Positions 56,792 through 64,000 of a stretch of 64,000 nucleotides of DNA are shown one piece after another. The notes below the pieces were generated by a model. The model saw only the letters and a list, made by a program, of their open reading frames with translations, had not been told where the DNA came from and did not search any database. Source of the stretch: Hyphomicrobium nitrativorans NL23. GTDB lineage: Bacteria; Pseudomonadota; Alphaproteobacteria; Rhizobiales; Hyphomicrobiaceae. The stretch covers positions 2,545,821 through 2,609,820 of the forward strand of contig NC_022997.1 of the NCBI RefSeq assembly GCF_000503895.1. The letters are read 5' to 3'. The position numbers and the translations under genes were made by a program. Numbering within the stretch: position 1 is the first letter of the stretch; every line of letters starts with the position of its first letter.

Positions 56792-57808
56792 CTCGTTTTC
56801 TCCTTCACGCTTGTCGGATGGTTCGCGTTGGGTCTCGGCCTCGATGGCGCGCGCGAGCTTGAGCGTCGCGTTGACGCGCCTGAGCCAGCCGCGGCCGAAG
56901 CGGGGAAAGTGGGGAAGCGCGCGATAGCGCCGCTCGCGAATGGCGGCGTAAGCGGCGAGCGCATCGGCCAACGGCATCCGCGAGATGGCCGCGCGCGTGA
57001 GCGGCCCGATCTTTCCGTCGACCGTGGTGCCGACGGCTTCCTGCAGAATGCGGATTGCCGTAACCGGTCCGTGATTCACGGCGGCATCGAAATGCATGAG
57101 CGCGAGCGGCGCGGGCATTTCCGCGCATCTCGCGACGTCCCAATACCGCCGCCGGTAAATTTCACGCACCGTCGCGTCGTCGATCCGCTTGAGATCGCGG
57201 ACCATGCGCGCGCGATTTGCAGCGCTCAGCCTAACCTTGCGCCAGAGCGCGAACACGGCCAGCGTGATGCCCTTGTTGGTCGGCCCGCCGGGATCATGGG
57301 GATCGTCTGTGTATCCACCCTCCATCTTGAGCACGTGGGCGAGCGCCCGCTCGAACAGGGTCTCATCCTGCTGCGTTTCAGCCCGCATTTCCGGCCAACG
57401 CAAATCCAGGAGGCGGCTTTTCGGATAGCGCGCGACCGAAACGGCGTTGCCCTGATTGCCTCCAAGCAGCACCACGTGCTCGTCCGTTTCGCCGAGCCAG
57501 AACCCCACGTGACCCAGCGCCGGATTGCGTCCGCGCGAAAATACTGCGACGGCCCCCATGCGCGGCTCCGAGAGCCGCTGGCCCCACGAGAGGTACGACC
57601 GCGCCATCAGCGAACGCGTCGAGCGAGTGCCTGCCCGTTCCAGGCACGCACCCAAGTACGCCGCGCACCACGCCACCTCGTCACGCGTCACCTTCGGATG
57701 ACCCGCGTCGCGGAACAGCGAAACAATGCGCGGGTTCGCGCGCGCACCTGCCTGCTCGGCTTGGCCGAACTCGCGCCAGGCTTCTTTCAGCCAGCGTGCG
57801 TCATCCAT
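56516..57808 (-). CDS. GTA/phage-type endolysin: TIGR02594 + GH108 domains, in-frame holin-like tail
   Basis: A 430-residue frame in three parts. Residues 1-135 are a TIGR02594-type cysteine/CHAP-like domain (DEVAWCAAYLGACLERAGTR, LGHVGFWLG). Residues 145-335 are a GH108/DUF847 muramidase with catalytic Glu in LKMEGGYTDDPHDPGGPTNK. Residues 340-430 are holin-like with two membrane helices. Met141 and Met340 mark the domain junctions, and the second has a strong AAGGAG ribosome binding site. One extra C in the CCC run at 56833-56835 would put a TGA just before that site, making the holin a separate gene. GTA endolysin/holin genes of Rhodobacter are separate. Confidence 0.8.
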   Translation of the reverse strand: MDDARWLKEAWREFGQAEQAGARANPRIVSLFRDAGHPKVTRDEVAWCAAYLGACLERAGTRSTRSLMARSYLSWGQRLSEPRMGAVAVFSRGRNPALGHVGFWLGETDEHVVLLGGNQGNAVSVARYPKSRLLDLRWPEMRAETQQDETLFERALAHVLKMEGGYTDDPHDPGGPTNKGITLAVFALWRKVRLSAANRARMVRDLKRIDDATVREIYRRRYWDVARCAEMPAPLALMHFDAAVNHGPVTAIRILQEAVGTTVDGKIGPLTRAAISRMPLADALAAYAAIRERRYRALPHFPRFGRGWLRRVNATLKLARAIEAETQREPSDKREGENEMSKTPTTSGNGKWWGHSITIWGTIVTMLSVVVPAMAPVTGIDISGDEVRDAGEQSVEAIQAVGALIGTLLTIFGRMRASQPIARALFKGKE

Positions 57809-57854
57809 GTACGATCCTCGATTTTTGCTCAGGCGCCTGTTCGCGCGCGCCCGC

Positions 57855-60800
57855 TCAGACGACTGCGAACTTCGCGCTCCCGCGTCCGTAGGCGCTGCTC
57901 ATCTGGTAGACGGCCACGCTCACCGTCGCTTGCGGACTTCCGAAGTCGTCCACCTGCTGGGCGGCTGCGTAGACACAATCAGGCGTCGCCGTTGCGATGG
58001 TGCGCTTGACCGTATCGCCATCGAGGATGTCCACCTCGTAGGCTTCCGCGTCCTCCGCCAGCGGCACCTCGGCCGTATCCCAGCCGTCGCCCCCCACGCG
58101 GGTCCTGCGGATCCAGCCCAACGAGAGATCGTTGTTTGCGGCTCGCACTCCCCGCACGTGAACCGGAGACAGGGGCTTCAGCCCACGCCCCGCAAACGCG
58201 TGCGTCGCGCCTGCGTACGAGCGGTCGGCGATGTCGCGATTGGCGGGCCCGTACCGCCAAAAGAGCGGCAACCCGATCTCGCCCGCCGCCACGCTCACGC
58301 GCGCGATACCGGCAAGCAGGACGAACGTCGCGCCTTCGGGAAGCTGTGAGCGTCGTTCGAGCTCCGTCCCGCCTTGCCCCCTGAGCAGGTTCGACAGCTC
58401 GTAGATGCCGGTCCCCACCAGCGTTGCGTTCTCGAACTGGATGACCTCCCAGCCGCCCGCCTCGTTCTTCATCGCTGCAGCATTTGCGCCGGCAAGGAGC
58501 TGTAACCGCGTCACCGAGGCGAGATCGCCTCCCGTGATCGCGATGCGCAGGCGTGTTGCCTTATCGATGACCCCGAGCGGCCCCGGCAATAGCGGATCGA
58601 GTGTCACGCCCATCACGGCAGGCGCCGATGCTACCGCGCGGAGCACGTAGCCTGCATCCTCGGGCGAACTCAGGACGGCCACGCTTCCCGGCCACGGAAG
58701 CTGGAAGGCGGCGACATAACCGTCTTCCGGCCGTTCATCGCCGCGCAAGAGCGGAAGATCGAGAAATTCGACGTGCGGCATGCCGTCGAAGACGACACCT
58801 TCCACCACGGTCTCCCGGTCGCGCGGCATCCCTCCCCGATAAATATCGGGATCGATGCTCAACCCTTCGATCTCGCGCAGACCCCGCTCGCCGATTTCGG
58901 TCACGCGCACGAGATAGCCAACCCCGTCCGTCTCGACGGAAACGACGTCACCCGGCTCGACTCCCAGCGCGCTCGGCGGCAGCTTGAACGCTGCTCTCTC
59001 GCGTGCGGCCCACGTTTCGAACAGCCACGCATCGGCAATGCGTGACGCGCTTTCGTGCTCCAAGACAATCGGCAACTCGGCCCGCGCCACGCGGCCGCTC
59101 GTGCCGGTCAGGCGTCGCGCCTCAGCCACGGCTTGCCGGTAGTCTCCGGAAGCCACGATGTGGCTAAGCTTTGCGGAAGCGGGCAGATCGGTTTCCTGTG
59201 CGCGCGTCATCGTCAGCAGCGCATCGCCCGGACGCTCCTCCACCAGATCCTCTTCGCCGAGCGTCAGAACCGGCGGCTCAGCGCCGCGATGACGAAAGCG
59301 GATCAGCCCTTCGCTCTCGAAGCTGTCGAAGAAGTATGCAAGCTCCAGCGGCTGCAGCGCGTCGCGCGGCGACATCAGCCGATCGATCACATAGCCGGGC
59401 ACGATCCCGGCAAGCCTGCTTGCGTCGTGATTTTCGAACCCGTAGTCGGCAAGGATTGCGTCCACCATCTCCGCCAGCGCACCGACCGAGAAGCGCCCGT
59501 TGAGCCAGTGGCCGAAATGCCAGTTCTCGCCGTCGCTCCAGACGTCGAGGTTGTAGGGGAACACCGGATAGGGCCGCGCATCCCAGCAATAGACATGAAT
59601 GCGCGCAAGATCGACCATCCGCCCGCCATACACGGACGATACCGGGTTCCGTCCCGCCACATATGTCTCGCTCGCGGGATCGAACGTTTCGATCAGCGCC
59701 TTCAGGTAGCGGCGCTGAATGAGATCGTCGCGCGTGCCCCGCGAGAAATAGGGAAAGAAGCTCTCGCTCGATTTCGGATCGACGAATACGTTCGGCTGGT
59801 TTGCCCCCTTGTCGATCGCGGGACAGCCGATCTCCATCAGCCAGAACGGTTTCGACTGAGGCACCCATGCCGTGGGCGTTCCACTCGGCGTTCCGCCCGG
59901 GCGATTGAAATGCGGGTTCTGCCACCACGAGCGGATGTCCTTGTAGCGGAACACCCACGGGCTACCGTGACCGTCGCTGATCGGAGAGCGGATCTGCGCC
60001 TCGCGATCGGCCGCGCTCGCATAATACCAATCGAAACCCTCACCGCCTGCGACGTTCGACCTCAAATACTCTTCGTCGTAGATCGTGCGCGCGCCCGCGA
60101 GATAATCCACGTGACTGGTCCCGTCGCGCCAATCGGCCAGCGGCCAATAGCAATCGATGCCGATCGCGTCGATATGGGGCGAGGCCCAAAGCGGGTCGAG
60201 ATGGAAGTAGACATCGCCCGATCCATCGGCAGGCTGGTGACCGAAATACTCGGACCAATCGGCGGCATACGTCACCTTTGTGCCGCTACCCAAGACGCTC
60301 TTTACATCCGCTGCGAGAGCGGCGAGCGCGGCCACGAACGGATAGCTTGCCGCATCCGAACGCACCTGCGTCAGCCCGCGCATTTCCGTGCCGATCAGGA
60401 ACGCGTCGACACCGCCCGCCGCTTTTGCGAGATGCGCGTAGTGCAGGATCATGCGGCGGTAGGACCACTCGTTCGGCCCGGTGTAGACCACACCGCTTCC
60501 GGACACGGCGAAATCCGACACAGCCGCCGTGCCCACGAACGCGGCCACCTGGCTTGCAGCGCCCGATGCCTTGTCGGGGCTCCCGCTTGCGCCGGGTGCC
60601 GGATCACACGTGATGCGCCCGCGCCACGGATACGCCGCCTGCCCGATACCGCCGTAAGGATTGGGCAAGGCGTTACCGCCTGGAACGTCCATCAGAATGA
60701 ACGGCGTCAGCACGACGCTTTTGCCGCGGGCCTTCAGATCTACAATCGACTGGACGACAGCCGCATCGGCCGGGGTCCCACCGTACGCCGGCCTCCCGTC

Positions 60801-61811
60801 CTTCGTGCTCACAAGATGCGCCGTCGCACGCGTCAGGCCCGCCGCGCTCCACGTCATCGGCGTCGTCGTCTTCTGGCTGACCTCGACGCCCGGCTTCATC
60901 TCGCAGTCACCAGCTCTCAAGTCGGTTCCGAACCAACTCACGATCAGCGAGATCGAATTCGCATTCGGCAGCGTCGCCTCCAACTGATCGATCCCGACGC
61001 TCCAGTCGGTTCCGCCTTGGCGCGTATGCACGTTCTCGGATTGCGAAACACCGCGCGCAAGCCTCTTGCTGACAGGGGTCGTCGCGTAAATGAACTCGCC
61101 CGATCCCGGAATCACGCACACGCCCCGGATTTCATCCCCGAACGGTTCGACCGCGCGATGAACCTCGAACGAAAGCTGCGGAATGCGATTGCCATAGTCG
61201 CCGAGCGGCATGTCCTCGAACACCACATAGGCGACCCCCCGATAGGCCGGGGCGGCATTCGCGCCCATCAGCGCCGCGATCAAAGTGTCTTGCGCCTGGG
61301 TGTCGCTGCCCTGGTGCACGCGATACTTGATCAGCGCGAGGTCCAGCTCTCCTCCGTCCGCCCATACGCGGCCGATGCCGTTGATTTGGCCTTCGGCCAG
61401 CGCCACCGCAAAGCTCGCCGTGTAGCGATACTCGGTGCTTTCCGTCACGGACCCTTTCGATTGTCCCCCGCCCTTTCCGCTCCCGCCGCCTGTCCGCGTC
61501 GTGACGATGTGCTCGCGGATCTGGTCGGCCCAGATCAACTGACCGCCAAGACGCGCGCGGCCGTAGAGGCGCGGGATCGGCGCGCCTTCCGTGGAGGACG
61601 TGATGTGGAGATCGTTGAGACGCGGGCCTTCCACCGTGCGGCGCTGACCCGACGGGCCGAACAGCGCATTGTCGATGTACGATCCCGCGAAGGCCCCGAT
61701 CTGGCTTCCGATTGCTGCGCCCGAAAGCGTCATTCCCAGCATCGAAACGCCGGCGGGCAGGATCGCGCTTCCGGCGGCGGCGCCGACGGCTGCAAGGGCT
61801 AGCGTGGCCAT
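57855..61811 (-). CDS. GTA host-specificity/tail-fibre-base protein (g15, gpJ-like with TIM-barrel domain)
   Basis: 1318 residues, the largest gene here. The N-terminal hydrophobic stretch (LAAVGAAAGSAILPAGVSML) is followed by the GTA TIM-barrel-like domain (YAADWSEYFGHQPADGSGDV, HIDAIGIDCYWPLADWRDGT) and a phage-tail domain with WDARPYPVFPYNLDVWSDGE. Matches R. capsulatus GTA orfg15, the tail-tip megatron protein that bridges to the recipient cell. The start at 61811 overlaps g14. Confidence 0.93.
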   Translation of the reverse strand: MATLALAAVGAAAGSAILPAGVSMLGMTLSGAAIGSQIGAFAGSYIDNALFGPSGQRRTVEGPRLNDLHITSSTEGAPIPRLYGRARLGGQLIWADQIREHIVTTRTGGGSGKGGGQSKGSVTESTEYRYTASFAVALAEGQINGIGRVWADGGELDLALIKYRVHQGSDTQAQDTLIAALMGANAAPAYRGVAYVVFEDMPLGDYGNRIPQLSFEVHRAVEPFGDEIRGVCVIPGSGEFIYATTPVSKRLARGVSQSENVHTRQGGTDWSVGIDQLEATLPNANSISLIVSWFGTDLRAGDCEMKPGVEVSQKTTTPMTWSAAGLTRATAHLVSTKDGRPAYGGTPADAAVVQSIVDLKARGKSVVLTPFILMDVPGGNALPNPYGGIGQAAYPWRGRITCDPAPGASGSPDKASGAASQVAAFVGTAAVSDFAVSGSGVVYTGPNEWSYRRMILHYAHLAKAAGGVDAFLIGTEMRGLTQVRSDAASYPFVAALAALAADVKSVLGSGTKVTYAADWSEYFGHQPADGSGDVYFHLDPLWASPHIDAIGIDCYWPLADWRDGTSHVDYLAGARTIYDEEYLRSNVAGGEGFDWYYASAADREAQIRSPISDGHGSPWVFRYKDIRSWWQNPHFNRPGGTPSGTPTAWVPQSKPFWLMEIGCPAIDKGANQPNVFVDPKSSESFFPYFSRGTRDDLIQRRYLKALIETFDPASETYVAGRNPVSSVYGGRMVDLARIHVYCWDARPYPVFPYNLDVWSDGENWHFGHWLNGRFSVGALAEMVDAILADYGFENHDASRLAGIVPGYVIDRLMSPRDALQPLELAYFFDSFESEGLIRFRHRGAEPPVLTLGEEDLVEERPGDALLTMTRAQETDLPASAKLSHIVASGDYRQAVAEARRLTGTSGRVARAELPIVLEHESASRIADAWLFETWAARERAAFKLPPSALGVEPGDVVSVETDGVGYLVRVTEIGERGLREIEGLSIDPDIYRGGMPRDRETVVEGVVFDGMPHVEFLDLPLLRGDERPEDGYVAAFQLPWPGSVAVLSSPEDAGYVLRAVASAPAVMGVTLDPLLPGPLGVIDKATRLRIAITGGDLASVTRLQLLAGANAAAMKNEAGGWEVIQFENATLVGTGIYELSNLLRGQGGTELERRSQLPEGATFVLLAGIARVSVAAGEIGLPLFWRYGPANRDIADRSYAGATHAFAGRGLKPLSPVHVRGVRAANNDLSLGWIRRTRVGGDGWDTAEVPLAEDAEAYEVDILDGDTVKRTIATATPDCVYAAAQQVDDFGSPQATVSVAVYQMSSAYGRGSAKFAVV

Positions 61812-62272
61812 GATCGAACGGTCCCTGGAAATGCGAAACTCGCCGCCAGGCGGCGGCGCCACCACGGGCTGAACGGCACCTCAGCCGCGCGGCAATGCTC
61901 CATCGCGTGGATCATCGTATCGGCCGTCGCGCGCAAGGCTGCGTGCTTCGCGATCGCGCCCGGCTTCATGCGGAAGATCAAAACGTCACCGATCTCCGGC
62001 TCGCCCTCTCTGCGGGGCACGAGGTGGCGCAGCGCGGCCTCGATGAGCGTCTCCTTCCCGCTCGCCTCGCCCCAGTCGCGCGAATAGCCGGGCGGCGTCT
62101 CCGCATCCTCGCCGTAGATCTCGCGCCATACGCCCCGGATTAGGCCGAGGCAGTCGGCCCCTACGCCGACGACGCTCGCCTGATGATGATACGGCGTCCC
62201 GATCCACCGGCGCGCTGCCACAACGATTTCGTCGCCACCGTGCGCGCGGTAGCGGGCTCTTTGCTCTTTCAC
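61799..62272 (-). CDS. GTA g14-like NlpC/P60 peptidase
   Basis: 157 residues from GTG 62272. Catalytic cysteine in VGADCLGLIRGVWREIYG, His in AKHAALRATADTMIHAMEH. Phage_NlpC_fam (TIGR02219). In GTA particles this peptidase opens the recipient peptidoglycan at the tail tip. Positioned between g13 and g15 as in R. capsulatus. Confidence 0.92.
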   Translation of the reverse strand: MKEQRARYRAHGGDEIVVAARRWIGTPYHHQASVVGVGADCLGLIRGVWREIYGEDAETPPGYSRDWGEASGKETLIEAALRHLVPRREGEPEIGDVLIFRMKPGAIAKHAALRATADTMIHAMEHCRAAEVPFSPWWRRRLAASFAFPGTVRSWPR

Positions 62273-62285
62273 GATCACCTGCCTC

Positions 62286-63158
62286 TCAGCGCGACGTGGC
62301 CCCCGGCCTGCGGACAGCGGTGAGGAAATCGTTGCCGGGCATGTGCGGAAATCCGCGAAAGTTGACGGCATTCGCGAATTTCGCGCGGCACGTCGTAAGA
62401 CGCTTGTCGCAGCCCGCGCTCACCGTAAACGTCTGTCCTGGTGCGAGCGGCAGGCGCGCCTGGCTCCACAGCTCGACCGTCACCACTCCGCCCGCGTGCG
62501 TATGGCTCTTCACCTCGACCTTCTGGCCTTCCGCCGCACCGGACGTGAAGCTCAAAAGCCCGTGCGTGAACCAACCGCTGGCGAATGCGGCGAGCCCGCT
62601 TGCCGTGAACCGTCTTGGACTGTCGATATTCTGAAGTGCGCCGCTCCCGGTGAATTCCCCATTGGCGAGGGCAACGCGGCAGCGCGCATCTCCGAGATCG
62701 GCATCGCAGGCGTACTGAAAAATGCGCCCTTTCGTTTGCTGAAGAAGGTGAGCGAGCCCTCTGACTTCGGCCGCGAAAGCCTTTCCGCTGCGTTTCACCT
62801 CACCGAGATTTCCCCTGCGCATGAGCACCCGCTCGGCGGGCGTCATCCAGTTCACACGATAGATTTCCACTTCGGCATTGTCGTAGATTCCGGCCGCGAG
62901 ATCGCCCTCGGCAAGGCGCTCCGACGTCATGGCGCTGGTCACTTCCAGGTTGTCCACTCCGAGACCCACCGCATCGCGGATCTCGCTCGCGCCCATGCCG
63001 GCCGCGGCCTCGTACACCGTTCCGCCGAACGCCACGTCGCGGTCGTGATCGGTGAACCCCATGACGACGCCATCGCGGCGCGCAAGCCGCCAGCACCAGC
63101 ACAGCGTCGTCGCGCCGGAGGTGAGATGTGCCTCAAGTCCGCTCGGAAGCTGCTTCAT
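62286..63158 (-). CDS. GTA g13-like DUF2163 tail protein (TIGR02218)
   Basis: 290 residues: LWRLARRDGVVMGFTDHDRD-like N-terminus (ATTLCWCWRLARRDGV), GASEIRDAVGLGVDNLEV, four conserved cysteines in YACDADLGDARCR and GCDKRLTTCRAKF, and NAVNFRGFPHMPGNDFL. Forms the tail hub with g12. Its ATG overlaps the g12 stop. Confidence 0.94.
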   Translation of the reverse strand: MKQLPSGLEAHLTSGATTLCWCWRLARRDGVVMGFTDHDRDVAFGGTVYEAAAGMGASEIRDAVGLGVDNLEVTSAMTSERLAEGDLAAGIYDNAEVEIYRVNWMTPAERVLMRRGNLGEVKRSGKAFAAEVRGLAHLLQQTKGRIFQYACDADLGDARCRVALANGEFTGSGALQNIDSPRRFTASGLAAFASGWFTHGLLSFTSGAAEGQKVEVKSHTHAGGVVTVELWSQARLPLAPGQTFTVSAGCDKRLTTCRAKFANAVNFRGFPHMPGNDFLTAVRRPGATSR

Positions 63159-63793
63159 AGGCGGATCTCGACGATGGGAATGCGCGGGATCGCCCCGCTC
63201 TGGAACCCCGACAAATTGATCTCCAGCTTGTCGGTATCGAACCGCACCGGCACATCGAACTCGAAACCCGCCGTTACGACGGTATCCGCTGCGGGCGTTT
63301 CTTCCTCGCCGAACAGGACCATCCCCGTGGCGGCATCGACGCTGAAATGCGTGCCCTCTATTCGCACAGCGCCGTTCACCGCGACTTTCACGCTGCCGGC
63401 GACCGGCTTTGCGATATCACGGACGAATGGGGCATGGAGCGCACCGTACGTCTTGCGGAGTTGAAACGCTCGGGCCGAGCTGTCCCCCTCGCCAATCACC
63501 TGATCGAACGCAGTCGTCTGCGCGCCTGGCGCGCCAGACTTCCAGTCCGTGTGGTCGCGCCATCGGAACCCATGGAACCTTCCGCGCCGCTCCTCGAAAA
63601 ACGCAATCACCTCATGCAACGCATCGAGCGAACGCACGCCGTAGCCGGCATCGTAGCTCCGGCGCGACGCGAGCCAGCGGGTGTTGCGCTCTTCGAAGCC
63701 CGACCCGAGCACCACGACATCGGTTCGCCGCTCGGGGCCGCCTTGGGCACCCCGCGAAATTCCGGTCGGAAAGCGGATTTCGTGAAAGCTCAC
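63155..63793 (-). CDS. GTA g12-like DUF2460 tail protein (TIGR02217)
   Basis: 212 residues from a GTG start with GAGGAGAG upstream. FHEIRFPTGISRGAQGGPER, EVIAFFEERRGRFHGFRWRD and DHTDWKSGAPG are typical of DUF2460. Distal tail hub component of the GTA. Confidence 0.94.
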   Translation of the reverse strand: MSFHEIRFPTGISRGAQGGPERRTDVVVLGSGFEERNTRWLASRRSYDAGYGVRSLDALHEVIAFFEERRGRFHGFRWRDHTDWKSGAPGAQTTAFDQVIGEGDSSARAFQLRKTYGALHAPFVRDIAKPVAGSVKVAVNGAVRIEGTHFSVDAATGMVLFGEEETPAADTVVTAGFEFDVPVRFDTDKLEINLSGFQSGAIPRIPIVEIRL

Positions 63794-63814
63794 GCGCTCT
63801 CTCCTCTCGTCGAC

Positions 63815-64000
63815 TCAAAGATTGCGTTGTCCAAACGAGACGGCCCGCGCCAGCATGGCGGCAACCTGCGCCTCCGAGCGCACAAAGCTCTCAGCGTCGG
63901 CCGTGTTGACGTTGAACGTCACCGCGACACCCGCGCCGCCGCGTGCCGCAACACCCAGACGACCGTCCGGGCCGCGCGACAGCGGCATGATCGCCTCCGC
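63815..64000 (-). CDS. GTA g11-like tail tape measure protein, C-terminal end
   Basis: The frame enters from the right edge and ends at TGA 63815. The 61 visible residues read EAIMPLSRGPDGRLGVAA, then VAVTFNVNTADAESFVRSEA and VAAMLARAVSFGQRNL, the characteristic C-terminus of GTA tape measure proteins. Order with g12-g15 confirms the cluster. Confidence 0.9.
   Translation of the reverse strand, partial: AEAIMPLSRGPDGRLGVAARGGAGVAVTFNVNTADAESFVRSEAQVAAMLARAVSFGQRNL

Noticed and set aside
59055-61802. A 915-residue frame opposite the GTA g15 gene
   Set aside because: Shadow frame without domains; g15 is strongly supported.

Overview
The window is a high-GC chromosomal segment of an alphaproteobacterium, most likely of the order Hyphomicrobiales (Rhizobiales). 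The support is gene order and families rather than any marker gene. There is a cycHJKL-type cytochrome c maturation operon (ccmI-ccmE-ccmF-ccmH) flanked by two OmpR-type two-component systems, degP and glnE. There are small alphaproteobacterial families (DUF3126, PAS_5, DUF2163, DUF2460), a gene transfer agent (GTA) tail module, and intergenic palindromes of the type scattered through rhizobial genomes. Genus cannot be fixed. I see no tRNA, rRNA, CRISPR array or intact insertion sequence. Genes are dense, on both strands, in short operons.

Layout. 1-12 kb: end of a CelD/BcsL-type acetyltransferase; a membrane trypsin-like protease with two FHA domains, divergent from a secreted PDZ/Sel1 protein; uup; a flavoprotein; a DCC thiol protein behind a second ABC-F ATPase; a diheme-free single-heme cytochrome c protein; an EF-hand protein. 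12-26 kb: thrS, a degenerate cyclase/TPR protein, yidD, a frameshifted Fe-S scaffold gene, hisI, a patatin, CBS, rhomboid, PAS, PilZ and BTLCP (LapG-like) proteins, a gamma-carbonic anhydrase, DUF3126, cysE and a crotonase-fold protein lacking both hydratase glutamates. 26-34 kb: two small membrane proteins, then the methionine operon: an ArsR-methyltransferase fusion regulator, metF, and a methionine synthase split at its homocysteine/pterin domain boundary with a free-standing methyltransferase gene inserted between the halves. An ArsR-type palindrome lies just upstream.

34-46 kb: mlaC-like gene, pepN (5' end frameshifted), a histidine-kinase-like protein with a degenerate ATPase region, an ECF sigma / anti-sigma-like / periplasmic sensor trio, glnE and a two-component pair. 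A 266-bp MITE-like element with near-perfect terminal inverted repeats follows. 46-56 kb: degP, a secreted trypsin-like protease with a peptidoglycan-binding tail, ccmH-F-E-I, a glycine-zipper lipoprotein and a FeuPQ-like two-component pair. 56.5-64 kb: the 3' end of a GTA cluster on the minus strand (tape measure C-terminus, then g12, g13, g14 and g15 homologues, then an endolysin running in frame into a holin-like segment).

The most unusual signals are the split metH operon with its inserted methyltransferase and putative operator, the MITE-like element, the endolysin-holin junction, and a recurring pattern in which three reading-frame anomalies (Fe-S scaffold, pepN start, endolysin/holin) are each repaired by one extra C in a C run. 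That pattern points to assembly error as the first explanation.
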